Shown here piece by piece: positions 28,101-36,743 of a DNA stretch of 64,000 nt. Positions within the stretch are counted from its first letter, which is position 1; every line of letters starts with the position of its first letter. Under the pieces are notes generated by a model, which did no database searches, had not been told where the DNA came from, and worked only from the letters and a program-made list of their open reading frames with translations. The translations under genes and the position numbers were made by a program. The DNA comes from Methylocaldum sp. 14B (GTDB taxonomy: Bacteria; Pseudomonadota; Gammaproteobacteria; Methylococcales; Methylococcaceae), in contig NZ_MSCV01000032.1 of NCBI RefSeq assembly GCF_002005105.1, forward strand, positions 1-64,000. The letters run 5' to 3'.

Positions 28101-28135
28101 CGGGGCGCTATGGCGCCCCGGGTGAACATCACCCG
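28101..28135 (-). terminator. paired hairpins, possible terminator
   Basis: Two adjacent perfect hairpins occur: CGGGGCGC/GCGCCCCG (28101-28108 and 28113-28120) and CGGGTGA/TCACCCG (28119-28125 and 28129-28135). On the minus strand they lie just past the gene ending at 28167 and are followed by TTAAAA. The T-run is short, so termination is only likely. Confidence 0.4.
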
Positions 28136-28166
28136 ACGGAAACGGCCTTGGCTGGCGGAGGGCTGG

Positions 28167-28592
28167 CTAATTCAGCAGAGAACAGAACTGGTAGATGAGG
28201 GGTATGCGTTTGTAGGGCGGGAGCAGGCGCCGGCGCGGATAGGAACCCGCTGGGGAGAGAGGGAGCAGAAGGACGTAGGCGAAAGCCCAGAGAAGCAGCG
28301 GCAAGGATGAAAACGCCTTAGAGACGTCGCCGGTCAAGCCCAAGCCATTCTTCGCCTGATCGGTCAAGCAGGACTTGAGGCAATCCTCCGGCATCGAAGC
28401 GGTGTGTTCGTCGGACGAGTGTTCTTCCATGGCCATGGCGGACATGCAATCCGACGGACTGGCCTTGGCATAGTACTGCGGCGGGAAAGCACACGCGGAA
28501 GTCAGCGACAGCGCCAACCATGCCGTGATGACTAATAGAATCACGCCGTGGAGCAATCGCCGATTGCGCTGGTAGCGGAAGAATTTCAACAC
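28167..28592 (-). CDS. membrane protein with conserved C-terminal tail (copy 1)
   Basis: The 141-residue protein has two hydrophobic segments (ILLVITAWLALSL and LLLWAFAYVLLLPL) separated by a Cys/Met/His-containing loop (DCMSAMAMEEHSSDEHTASM, then EDCLKSCL) that could bind metal. It ends in PLIYQFCSLLN, identical to the end of the divergent protein at 28726-29166. The two are paralogues facing away from one another. No named family is recognised. It sits upstream of the lipoprotein and cusCBA genes on the same strand and probably belongs to that operon. Confidence 0.7.
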   Translation of the reverse strand: MLKFFRYQRNRRLLHGVILLVITAWLALSLTSACAFPPQYYAKASPSDCMSAMAMEEHSSDEHTASMPEDCLKSCLTDQAKNGLGLTGDVSKAFSSLPLLLWAFAYVLLLPLSPAGSYPRRRLLPPYKRIPLIYQFCSLLN

Positions 28593-28620
28593 CCGTCGAT
28601 CTCATCCTCTGAAATTACAG

Positions 28621-28652
28621 TTCAGCGTAAATTCCGCTGAATCGGTTGTCAA
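28621..28652 (-). promoter_or_regulatory. candidate promoter with overlapping palindrome
   Basis: On the minus strand TTGACA (28652-28647) and TACGCT (28629-28624) have 17-base spacing. The palindrome TTCAGCG-N7-CGCTGAA (28621-28641) covers the spacer and -10, as expected for a repressor or response-regulator site. It lies between two divergent paralogous genes and probably controls the leftward cus operon. Confidence 0.42.
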
Positions 28653-28725
28653 CACGAAACCCCAAAAATGTAGTCAACAATCCTCATCGTTGACGTTACT
28701 ATCCAGGGATGCTAGCTTGAAATCC

Positions 28726-29166
28726 ATGGAAGTTCTAACACTGCGGAGTTTGAGATACCCGCGAAACCAAGGCTGGGTGCGCGCCGTGGCGCTTTTCGTC
28801 CTGGTGGCGTGGCTTTCTTCTACGCTCTATATGTACTGCATCAAGCCACCGCCCTCGGCGCATGTGGCCATGGCCGATTGCGCCCAAAAGGCCGCCAAGG
28901 CGCCTATGGATATGGCGAAGTACATGCCCGCCCTGGAGGAGTGCGCCAACAAAATTTGTTATACGGCGTTGGCAGGCGGAAAAGACAGCCTTCTGATAGA
29001 AAAACTCAAGCTCTCGTTTGATTTTCTTGGGTTAGCTCTGACGTTTTTCTGCACCTTCCTGCTGGTTAGCTTCAAGCAAGGCCCGCCATATCCCCATTCT
29101 GCCGACTTTCTGCTTCGAAGACGGCGAGTCCCGCTCATCTATCAATTCTGTAGTCTGTTGAATTAG
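28726..29166 (+). CDS. membrane protein with conserved C-terminal tail (copy 2)
   Basis: From ATG 28726 the protein has 146 residues. It has an N-terminal hydrophobic segment (ALFVLVAWLSSTLYMYC), a Cys/Met loop (DCAQKAAKAPMDMAKYM, EECANKICY) and a second hydrophobic segment, and ends in PLIYQFCSLLN. The arrangement and tail match the minus-strand protein at 28167-28592, so the two are paralogues in inverted orientation. Downstream on this strand lie the remains of a second cus operon. A weak ribosome-binding context leaves the start uncertain. Confidence 0.65.
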   Translation: MEVLTLRSLRYPRNQGWVRAVALFVLVAWLSSTLYMYCIKPPPSAHVAMADCAQKAAKAPMDMAKYMPALEECANKICYTALAGGKDSLLIEKLKLSFDFLGLALTFFCTFLLVSFKQGPPYPHSADFLLRRRRVPLIYQFCSLLN

Positions 29167-29334
29167 CCCTCCCACGTCAGAAAGCCGTTTTTGCGCTTTT
29201 CCTGATTGGAGGGTTTTTCATGTCTGTTGTGTACCGGTTTCCTACCGGCGTATCGACGTTGGTCGACCGTCGGTCTTTTCCTAAGCCGTTTCTGTTCGCC
29301 GCTACACGTCCTCGCTGCCTATCATCCGGAGGGA

Positions 29335-29722
29335 GAGGAACTCATCACGCACGAGCAGACGGTCGCTATTCTCTCGAAGACAATCCCAGCCTGGCCCAGA
29401 TCAGGGCGCGCGCCGAGGCGATGGCGGCGACTCCCCTCGCAGGAGGGGACCTTGCCCGACCTCACCCTCAGTTTCGCGGCCCTCTGGCTGCCCACAGCCT
29501 CCGGGCTCAGCCTCCACACGGTGGTCGCCATTATGGTGGGATTACTTCTCATCATGTGGGACGTGGGGACCGGTTCCGAGGTGATGCGTCGCATCGCCGC
29601 GCCCATGGTGGGCGGCATGGCCTCGTCGACGCTGCTGATCCTGATCGCCATTCCTGATTTATGCCCTGATGAAAGAAAGCGCCATTCGACGGGTAAGAAG
29701 GAGACTGACCTATCGAGAGAAT
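29335..29722 (+). pseudogene. fused remains of a cusC start and a cusA end
   Basis: The region reads, with frame changes, as the start of a TolC-family protein: [12 protein letters not shown], then in another frame [20 protein letters not shown], then [20 protein letters not shown]. It switches without a gap to the C-terminal end of a CusA-type pump: [13 protein letters not shown] and [11 protein letters not shown]. The last residues ([12 protein letters not shown]) lie in another frame. The middle of the operon has thus been deleted and the rest frameshifted. It is a dead copy of the efflux genes, inverted relative to the intact ones at 20.8-27.5 kb. Confidence 0.75.
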
Positions 29723-29844
29723 GACGGCTTTCGGAAATGAGTGAGGTGAAGGAGGTGATTTTGCCCAGCTGCAAGCGCGGATTTTGATGATCGATTGAAT
29801 GCTTCTCTTATTTATCAACGACCGACGATCTAACGGAGCGTATT

Positions 29845-30207
29845 ATGAACAAGAAACTATCCTGGGTTTTGGCTTTCGTCTCGATTGCCGTTATGGCGTG
29901 CACGACGCCGTTACCGCATACCCCGCATACCAAGGAAGTCAAGACATTAATGCAAAGCGCCAAAACCGCCGCCGATCACGAGGCGCTTGCAGCCCATTAT
30001 GAGGAGGATGCCAAGATGCTGGAGGAAAAAGCGGAAGAGCATAAGAAAATCCTGAGCGACTACCGAGCAAAACCCTATTTGTACGGCAAGGGATACATCG
30101 GATTCGATGTTCATTGTGAAAGATTGATCGACCTTTATACCCGATCCGCGGCGGAAAGCCTGGAAATGGCGAAGATGCACCGGCAAATGGCCGAGGGCGC
30201 TCAGTAG
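29845..30207 (+). CDS. small lipoprotein (copy 2)
   Basis: The 120-residue protein has a lipoprotein signal with VMAC lipobox (Cys at about residue 19). The mature part is helical and charged (KTAADHEALAAHYEEDAKML, then RAKPYLYGKGYIGF) and ends with KMHRQMAEGAQ. It resembles the minus-strand lipoprotein at 27561-27947 and may be its duplicate from the second, decayed cus operon. A ribosome-binding site (GGAG) lies 8 bases upstream of the ATG. Function is unknown. Confidence 0.72.
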   Translation: MNKKLSWVLAFVSIAVMACTTPLPHTPHTKEVKTLMQSAKTAADHEALAAHYEEDAKMLEEKAEEHKKILSDYRAKPYLYGKGYIGFDVHCERLIDLYTRSAAESLEMAKMHRQMAEGAQ

Positions 30208-30389
30208 CCGTATTGGTCAATATTCATACCTCTTCGAGACCAACCGCGGCCATATCCACAGCACGGAGTCTGGCGAATCCCTGAAGGTGATCGCTGTTCA
30301 AAGACAATTGCTCCGCTATTGAGTGGCTAACTCGTGGAGGAAGATATCAACGGCTATCAGCTCGAGCGTAAAGATTCGTTCCTCGCCAC

Positions 30390-31331
30390 TTGGAGCTTGG
30401 CATTCTGATCGGAATCAAGAAATTTTTCCGTCATCCATTCCAGGCGATGGGTTCGCCATGCGAGCTTCAGCTCTATGCCGAAAGTCACGCCAAGGCCAAC
30501 CGGATCTTAAGGCGAGTCATCGCTGATGTTCAGCGACTGGAATCGCGCTATTCACGCTACCGCGGCGACAGTGTTCTCTCCGCCATCAATCGCGTGGCCG
30601 CCACCGGCGGTCGCCTCTCAGTGGACGAGGAAACCGCGGCATTGCTGAATTACGCGGCCACCTGCTATCGCGAGAGCGACGGACTGTTCGACATCACCTC
30701 CGGCATCCTGCGCCGCGCCTGGCACTTCGATCTTGGCAAACTGCCGGATCCGGCCCAAGTCCAGGTCCTGGTCGGCAATGTCGGTTGGCATCGGGTTCGC
30801 TGGATACCGCCAGTGCTTGAGTTTCCGGTGCCCGGCATGGAGATCGATTTCGGCGGCATAGTCAGGGACTACGCCGTTGATCGTGCATCCGCGCTGTGTT
30901 GGGAAGTGGGCGTGCGTCATGGCATCGTCAATCTGGGCGGCGACCTCAGGATCATCGGTCCGCATCCGGACGGGAGTCCGTGGCGGATCGGTATACGGCA
31001 CCCCCGTCGCCCGGGTGCGATCATACAAACGCTCCTGTTGCACACAGGCGCGCTGGCCACTAGCGGCGACTACGAACGCTGCATCGTGCTAGACGGCGTG
31101 TATTACGGCCATGTGCTCAGCCCCAAAACCGGCTGGCCGGTGCGGTACATGGCCTCGGTCAGCGTGGCCGGCGATCTGTGCGTCGTCGCGGGCAGCGCCG
31201 CGACGATCGCCATGCTCAAGGAGCGTGAGGGTCCAGCTTGGCTGGAGGCTTTGGGGTTGCCTTATTATTGGGTGGACGTCGAGGGCAAAACCGGCGGCTC
31301 GCTCACGGCCTTGGCACAGGGTGACCAGTAG
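30390..31331 (+). CDS. ApbE-like FAD:protein FMN transferase
   Basis: The 313-residue protein (start TTG at 30390, or ATG at 30447) carries the ApbE features: QAMGSPCELQLYA near the N terminus, YSRYRGDSVLSAIN, DGLFDITSG, and the nucleotide/metal region MEIDFGGIVRDYAVDRA. The usual GGIGKGYA signature reads GGIVRDYA, a notable change. It ends with HVLSPKTGWPV, which is standard. The family attaches FMN covalently to Thr of respiratory proteins such as NqrB/RnfG. No signal peptide or lipobox is seen at this start. Confidence 0.85.
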   Translation: MELGILIGIKKFFRHPFQAMGSPCELQLYAESHAKANRILRRVIADVQRLESRYSRYRGDSVLSAINRVAATGGRLSVDEETAALLNYAATCYRESDGLFDITSGILRRAWHFDLGKLPDPAQVQVLVGNVGWHRVRWIPPVLEFPVPGMEIDFGGIVRDYAVDRASALCWEVGVRHGIVNLGGDLRIIGPHPDGSPWRIGIRHPRRPGAIIQTLLLHTGALATSGDYERCIVLDGVYYGHVLSPKTGWPVRYMASVSVAGDLCVVAGSAATIAMLKEREGPAWLEALGLPYYWVDVEGKTGGSLTALAQGDQ

Positions 31332-31455
31332 CCGGCAGGCCAGGCCTTGGCCTGAATTAAGATGGGAATTAAGAAAGAATTGATTAATAAAGAAATAGCC
31401 CGCCCGAAGAGTCCTCTAGGGATGTTCGGCAACACCCCACTAAGGGACGGCGATG

Positions 31456-31775
31456 ATGGACTGGCAATGTCAACTTATCACTCTGTATCCGATCGTGTGC
31501 GAACACGACCGCGAAGAGCTTGGGATACTTGTTCAACGCTTTGCGCCCTATGCCGGTCTTCGCTTCACAGACGAACCCTCTCACTGTGCGGCATTCTGCA
31601 TAGCCATGCGAGATCAAAGCACTCGATAATCAGGCCGACCGCTATGGGCGCGACGGGGGTTTCCCCCACTGCCCGGCTATATCGCTTAGGTGCAGTATCT
31701 AAACCGACTGGCGGACGTTTTCCCCGCGCTGTTGGACAAGCTCAGCTCCGCTTCATTCTTCGGACACCTCGCCAC
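31456..31775 (+). pseudogene. remnant of a transposase
   Basis: The frame from ATG 31456 reads MDWQCQLITLYPIVCEHDRE followed by LVQRFAPYAGLRFTDE, the N-terminal pattern of a DDE transposase group. It ends in stops at 31628. After a disrupted stretch the sequence resumes as GGFPPLPGYIA and YLNRLADVFPALLDKLSS, again transposase-like. The catalytic domain is absent. The exact IS family is not certain. Confidence 0.5.
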
Positions 31776-31776
31776 C

Positions 31777-32232
31777 ATGTTTATACTGAAGACCTTACCG
31801 CAAAGTGCTTCATTCGCATTTAACTGGGCTGGTTTGGCCCTTGTCCTGCATGTGGTCTGGGAAATAGGGCAGCTGCAGTTTTACCAGCTTCCGTCTGACC
31901 TCGGATTCCGCGTCTACGCCGTGCTCCACTGCACGCTGGGCGATGTCCTGATCAGTACGTCCGCCTTCCTGGGTACCGCGGCCCTAATGAGAAGCTGGGA
32001 CTGGCCGGTACGGGTGCCGTGGCGGGGCGGAATACCGATGGTGACGGCCGGGGTTGTCTATACCGGATTCAGCGAATGGCATAACGTCTATCACATGGCC
32101 CACTGGACCTATGCGCCCACGATGCCCCTGATCGCCGGCATTGGCCTGACCCCATTGCTGCAATGGCTGCTGGTGCCATCACTTATGGTGGTCATCGCCC
32201 ACTATCGTTGGGCTCGACAGCGCCCTATCTGA
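31777..32232 (+). CDS. unrecognised multi-span membrane protein
   Basis: With start ATG 31777 the protein has 151 residues and four or five hydrophobic segments (FNWAGLALVLHVVWEIGQLQ, AVLHCTLGDVLISTSAFLG, GGIPMVTAGVVYTGF and a C-terminal segment). An EWHNVYHMAHWTY stretch rich in His and Trp lies before the last span. No family is recognised. The start codon has a poor ribosome-binding site, and the upstream DNA is transposase debris, so the true start may differ or the promoter may be new. Confidence 0.6.
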   Translation: MFILKTLPQSASFAFNWAGLALVLHVVWEIGQLQFYQLPSDLGFRVYAVLHCTLGDVLISTSAFLGTAALMRSWDWPVRVPWRGGIPMVTAGVVYTGFSEWHNVYHMAHWTYAPTMPLIAGIGLTPLLQWLLVPSLMVVIAHYRWARQRPI

Positions 32233-32250
32233 GGTCGAGGCGCACTTTGC

Positions 32251-32344
32251 TCAGACGATGTACCGGTCCCAGCTCCCGTAACGTTCCCGCACCCGGCCAC
32301 GGAGGAGGCTGAGGAGAATCAACAGGTCGCCCGCGCGGACCCCC
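32251..32344 (-). pseudogene. copy of the 3' end of the SPW fusion gene
   Basis: On the minus strand this reads RAGDLLILLSLLRGRVRERY then GSWDRYIV and a stop. The end of the large protein at 37581-40136 reads GGLLILLSLPRGPVKDHYGN then WDRYIV. The DNA is also similar over about 90 bases. It is a fragment left by duplication or recombination and directly abuts the transposase relic at 32345. Confidence 0.7.
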
Positions 32345-32708
32345 GTTCTGGTGGCGATGGATGAATTTGCCTTGCAATCGGTCCCGAATACCCATTACGC
32401 GTGGGCACCGAAGAATACCGTCCCGACCGTGCCAAGCGATGAGCGGCGCCGAAAATGGCTGAATGGCTTTCTCACCGTGGACCTGCAACGGGGCACGATC
32501 CACGCCGATTTCCGCGCCGAGAGCAAAACTGATTGCGAGTCTTTGTGCTGGTGTTGACCATATTGCGCTACGTCCAATTGGGATACCACTGGATCACGGT
32601 GATTCTGGATAATACCCGCACGCACCGTCAGGCTATGGAAGTAGAACAGAAACTTCACTTAGCCGGCTGTCTCATCTTCTGGAGCTGGCCCTTCCTTCCA
32701 GTTACCTG
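32345..32708 (+). pseudogene. remnant of a DDE (IS630-like) transposase
   Basis: The first frame gives MDEFALQSVPNTHYAWAPKN and RRRKWLNGFLTVDLQRGT, which contains the first catalytic Asp region of the IS630/Tc1 group. A frameshift near 32540 leads to RYVQLGYHWITVILDNTRTH, the second catalytic region (DNxRTH). The rest is missing. Neither terminal inverted repeats nor an intact frame remain. Confidence 0.65.
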
Positions 32709-32975
32709 ATATGCGTCAGCGGGTATGTAATCAATTCTTGGGGCGATATCACCTTCATCGATGATTTTGAGTACGGGACAGAACGATGGCTAGCGCACCT
32801 TTGTGAAAGCGGGTAGTGCCCCGAACCTTCCCAGGCTCTGCCGGTCCCATTTATATGAGACCACGTAATACGGATAGGCGACAGCGAGAATATGTGCGGT
32901 TGGCCGGCGCCATTACCGACTGCGATATCGTCGGGGTAACAGGTGGTCTATCAACAAGTCTGCCGGGGTATCGCC

Positions 32976-34277
32976 ATGTCAGAGACAGCCACGCTGAGTC
33001 TAGGCGATCGCTCATATGAACTGCCCGTCTCCGTCGGTACGGAAGGTGAGTGCGCTATCGATATTCGCGAACTGCGGGGCCGTACCGGCTATATCACTTT
33101 GGACCCCGGCTATGCCAATACTGGCAGCTGCCTGAGCGATATCACCTTCATTGATGGTGACCGGGGCGTTTTGCGCTATCGCGGTATTCCCATTGAACAG
33201 TTCGGGAGTGATCCTAATTTCGTGGAAGTCGCCTGGCTGCTGATCTTCGGCCGGTTGCCGAGCCCGGAGGAATACCGGTGCTTTGCGGCCGATCTCACGG
33301 CTCATGCCAATTTGGACGAGGGCATGAAGTACCACTTCGAGGGATTTCCCCGTTCCGCGCCGCCCATGGCCATTTTATCCGCCATGATAAACGCCCTGTC
33401 CTGTTTCTATCCCGAGTACCTGGAACTGGAAGACGACGTCACCTTCCGCATGATGGCGGCACGGCTCATCAGCAAGATACGCACCATCGCTGCTTACTCC
33501 TACCGCCATTCCAAGGGCCAGCCCTACATCTACCCCGATCCCAAGCTCCGCTATGTGCCCAACCTTCTGCACATGATGTTTTCCCAGCCTTATGTGGAAT
33601 ACGAGTGCGAGGACGTAGTGCGGGACGCCCTGAATCTCGTTCTCATTCTGCATGCCGATCACGAGCAGAACTGCTCAACTTCGACGGTCCGCATGGTCGG
33701 ATCAAGTCAGGCCAATCTGTTCGCCTCCTGCGCCGCCGGTGTCTGCGCTCTCTGGGGACCCTTGCATGGCGGCGCCAACGTGGAGGTGTTGCGCATGTTG
33801 GAAGACATCCACCGAGGCAATGTGACGCCGGAGGACTACGTGCGGCGGGCCAAGAGCAAGGACAGCCGGGCACGCCTCATGGGTTTCGGACATCGTGTGT
33901 ACAAGAGTTTCGATCCTCGCGCCAAAATGCTCAGCGTGGTCGCGGAGCGCCTGTTGATGACCTTGGGTAAGCCCGATCCGCTGTTGGATATTGCCCGCAA
34001 ACTGGAAGAAATCGCCCTGGAAGACCCTTATTTCGTGGAGCGCAAACTGTATCCCAACGTGGACTTCTACAGCGGCATCGTCCTGCGCGCCATAGGGATA
34101 CCGATCAACATGTTCACCGTGATGTTTGCCATCGGCCGACTTCCAGGCTGGATCGCCCACTGGTGGAAGCAGATCCGGACCCAACCCGGCCGGATCAATC
34201 GTCCGCGGCAAATTTATACCGGCAACGGGCTGACCGATTATGTGCCAATGGCAGAACGGGAGAGTAATGTGGGGTAA
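32976..34277 (+). CDS. gltA: citrate synthase
   Basis: From ATG 32976 the protein is 433 residues, the size of the hexameric Gram-negative type. It condenses oxaloacetate with acetyl-CoA. Active-site His residues are in LHADHEQNCST (His near residue 237) and ALWGPLHGGANVEV, and the catalytic Asp lies in the C-terminal third. GFGHRVYKSFDPRAKM and PNVDFYSGIVLRAIGIP are typical. No other citric-acid-cycle gene lies nearby. The ribosome-binding site is weak, and an upstream GTG or ATG could also be used. The surrounding DNA is gene debris, so it may be a second, acquired gltA copy. Confidence 0.93.
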   Translation: MSETATLSLGDRSYELPVSVGTEGECAIDIRELRGRTGYITLDPGYANTGSCLSDITFIDGDRGVLRYRGIPIEQFGSDPNFVEVAWLLIFGRLPSPEEYRCFAADLTAHANLDEGMKYHFEGFPRSAPPMAILSAMINALSCFYPEYLELEDDVTFRMMAARLISKIRTIAAYSYRHSKGQPYIYPDPKLRYVPNLLHMMFSQPYVEYECEDVVRDALNLVLILHADHEQNCSTSTVRMVGSSQANLFASCAAGVCALWGPLHGGANVEVLRMLEDIHRGNVTPEDYVRRAKSKDSRARLMGFGHRVYKSFDPRAKMLSVVAERLLMTLGKPDPLLDIARKLEEIALEDPYFVERKLYPNVDFYSGIVLRAIGIPINMFTVMFAIGRLPGWIAHWWKQIRTQPGRINRPRQIYTGNGLTDYVPMAERESNVG

Positions 34278-34356
34278 ACCTGGGGCGAGGGTTTACTGTT
34301 CAAGCGATGGCCTTCACTGCTGATTGCTGAATATCGGTCACCCCGGCGCGCAGATT

Positions 34357-34706
34357 ACCCAGTATTCAAGGGCAGTTGAGGAGCGAAACGGATTTCCAGG
34401 TCCGCCACCTTCATGCCGTCGCTTTCGCTCATGTCCGGCAGGGCATAGAGGCAGTCGCGTTCCTCCTTGATCTGCCAGAGTTCGGTGTGCCCATGGGCAT
34501 GGTTTCCAGCACGGTGTGGTCCTCGAACCCGAACTGGTCCTGGCGCAGCTTGCCGAGACGCCCGTTGGCGTTCGTGGAGACGTTCCCCAGGTAGGCTCGA
34601 GGTCTCCGCTGAGGATCTTCATGAACGGAGACTCGCCGCAGCCGTTGGCGTCGATCAATCCGTAGCGGTTGTCATAGCCGAATTTGACCGAAACATTTTC
34701 GAACAA
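34357..34706 (-). pseudogene. fragment of an ABC-F ATPase gene
   Basis: The N-terminal part reads [20 protein letters not shown] followed by [19 protein letters not shown], the first Walker A region of an ABC-F protein (YbiT/EttA-like). The P-loop Lys is altered (GCGES for GCGKS). Frameshifts follow, with [16 protein letters not shown] and [15 protein letters not shown]-like pieces in other frames. The remaining four fifths of the gene is missing. Confidence 0.72.
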
Positions 34707-34954
34707 GGGCTTAAGCCAAAGCCAACCCAGCTAGGGCCTGTTGACATTCAATAATCGGGACGCATTTGCGATGCCGGGTCGCAAAAAACTCGTTCACGCT
34801 TAGTCTCATAGGGAGGAGAGTTCAGTGGAAGACCAAGGGGTTGTCCAGGACTCCCAATATCCCCGCACGGCGAGGGCGCCAATGAGCAACGTCGCTTCTT
34901 GGGCTCATGATTGACTCCTGGTCATGCAGACCTGCGCGAGGTCGCAGCGTAGTG

Positions 34955-35335
34955 CTAGCCGATCTCACCGAGTGCCGGGAATGTGTCCAAGAGCCAGTAC
35001 GAGAACGCCGAGAGCTGTCTGGTCGCGATCGCCAGCCCCGCGAGCACCATTACCGAGCCGGCCTCGACTTGCAGCGGACGCCCGAGCCGGCGCAAGGCGC
35101 TGCTACGCTGCAACAGCGCTCCGGTAAACGCCGCGGCTGCCAGGAAGGGCAGCCCCAGCCTCAGCGAGTAGGCGGCCAGCAGTGTCACGCCTTGCCCGAC
35201 GCTCGCCGATACCGCGCTCACCGTGAGGATCGCCCCCAGGACCGGTCCGATGCATGGTATCCAGCCGAAGGCAGACGCCAAGCCAAGAACATAGTAAGCG
35301 ATCTGTACTTGGCGTACGAAAATGCAGCTCGTTAA
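34955..35335 (-). pseudogene. 5'-truncated CcdA-like gene
   Basis: The open frame reads YYVLGLASAFGWIPCIGPVL, GAILTVSAVS and later LLAAYSLRLGLPFLAAAAF, the second half of a CcdA cytochrome c biogenesis membrane protein, with its single remaining Cys in GWIPCIGP. The first roughly 100 residues and the start codon are absent. It abuts the DsbA fragment, so one deletion probably removed the end of one gene and the start of the other. Confidence 0.7.
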
Positions 35336-35337
35336 CT

Positions 35338-35607
35338 CTAGCGCCGCGAGGGTTTGCGGCGCTCCCGCTCGCGTTGGATGAGCCTTTGGAGCGTTGGAAG
35401 GTCGGTATAGCCCTGGAAAACCTCCTCGCCAATCACGAAGCTCGGTGTGCCAGCGATGCGCAGGGCACTTGCCAGTGCGTGGTTGTGCCCGATGGCGACT
35501 TCAATGTCGCGATGATCCATGTCGACGGTACTGTTCTGAGGCCAACCAACCGATCGTGCAGGTCCGACCCCGCTCCTCACCTTCACTCCGACGGATCGGA
35601 TCATCAA
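35338..35607 (-). pseudogene. DsbA-like thioredoxin fold, C-terminal fragment
   Basis: The 89-codon frame has a normal DsbA-family end (ALASALRIAGTPSFVIGEEV, FQGYTDLPTLQRLIQRE) with the cis-Pro motif GTPSFV, but no CxxC redox motif because the N-terminal half is missing. The first 30 codons do not match the family. The start overlaps the permease stop by four bases, so the fragment can still be translated. It is most likely non-functional. Confidence 0.65.
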
Positions 35608-36743
35608 TCACTGCGATTGGCCGTCGCGGTCCTCCCTTTCCTCGGCCCGGCGCCTTGCCAGCCCAGCCAAATGAGCACGCCAGTGATGGTAATCGCGGCG
35701 AGATTCAGGAAGAACACGTAATCGATACGGAACTGCGCCAGTTCCTGGACGCGCCCAGCTTTCGACTCCGGAATCATTCCCAACGCCCAGAACAGCGCGT
35801 GCATGATGATGCCGGCCCCGATCGCAGACCCGGTGAAGATCGCGCCGAGGTAAGCGGCGAAGCGCCAGCCGTAGTATGTCGCATTGATGTGCAGCGAAGG
35901 GATGACCACGAAGTCAGCATATAGGAACGCAACGATTCCGGAAAAAAGCACTCCATTTTCCCAGAGCACTGCCGCCAGCGGGCCGTTGCCCATCGAGCCG
36001 ATGATGGTAAGGATTGCAAGCGCCGGCCCGAGCAGCGCATGGATGAGCACGAGCAGAAGCATAGGCAACTCTCGCGGAAAGATGGCTTGGAAGACAGCGT
36101 CGGGCACGAGCGTGGCCACCGCGCCCGCAATCAGAAAGCCGAAGAACAGGTCTTTCCAAATCATGCCCCACTCGCCGCGGTAGGTTACGCCGACGCGGCA
36201 CCACGCCTCGCCGCTCCACAGCTTGTCTCGCCAGGACCTCGGCAGCCCCTCTGATGGCTCACCGCGAATTCCAGCACGCTTCTCGCCCGCTTTCGCGGCG
36301 TCCTCGCGGGCGCGCTCGACCATTTTGTTGGGATAGGTTAAGCCGACAATTACGGCCATGATGGCGACGTGGGCGACCGAGCCGACGACGAGCGCCAGCG
36401 CGAACTGCCAACCCAGGAAGATCCAGGCCAGCGCTGCCACCGGGGGTGCGAGGTTCGTCGAGCCGAAGAGGAACGCCATCATCGGAACAAGGGCGGCTCC
36501 TTTCGCGAAAAGCGCCCGCCCGGCCGAGAGCGCGGCAAACGAGCAGGCCGAAGATGCCGGTCCCAACAGCATGGCCAAAACCGTCTGCCTCAGGCCGGTG
36601 TGGCCCAGGTACTTGGCGATCACCTCGCGCGGGACCAGGACCTGGATTAGCGAGGAGAACGCGTAGCCGAACGCCAGCGCCCAGAATGCCTTCCAGAAGA
36701 GACCGGCGCTGACATATAGGGTTTGCCCGATCTGATCGATCAT
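35604..36743 (-). CDS. two-domain permease (DUF318/ArsP-like)
   Basis: From ATG 36743 the protein has 379 residues and eight or more membrane helices arranged in two repeats. The first repeat has LLGPASSACSFAALSAGRAL, and the second has LLGPALAILTIIGSMGNGPL; these repeated elements are typical of the ArsP/DUF318 permease family. A long cytosolic loop lies between. Members export organoarsenicals or other compounds; the substrate here is unknown. The start overlaps the stop of a 44-residue gene (TAATG), so the two are coupled. The downstream DsbA- and CcdA-like fragments suggest an original operon for thiol-reactive metals or metalloids. Confidence 0.82.
   Translation of the reverse strand: MIDQIGQTLYVSAGLFWKAFWALAFGYAFSSLIQVLVPREVIAKYLGHTGLRQTVLAMLLGPASSACSFAALSAGRALFAKGAALVPMMAFLFGSTNLAPPVAALAWIFLGWQFALALVVGSVAHVAIMAVIVGLTYPNKMVERAREDAAKAGEKRAGIRGEPSEGLPRSWRDKLWSGEAWCRVGVTYRGEWGMIWKDLFFGFLIAGAVATLVPDAVFQAIFPRELPMLLLVLIHALLGPALAILTIIGSMGNGPLAAVLWENGVLFSGIVAFLYADFVVIPSLHINATYYGWRFAAYLGAIFTGSAIGAGIIMHALFWALGMIPESKAGRVQELAQFRIDYVFFLNLAAITITGVLIWLGWQGAGPRKGRTATANRSD

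Noticed and set aside
28690-28718. TTGACG/TAGCTT as a sigma-70 promoter for the gene at 28726
   Set aside because: The -10 box is only 8 bases before the ATG, so it would leave no leader or ribosome-binding site.
32710-32815. Similarity of GGCGATATCACCTTCATCGATG to the citrate synthase start region as a duplicated gltA fragment
   Set aside because: Only about 20 bases match and the flanking translation does not follow citrate synthase.
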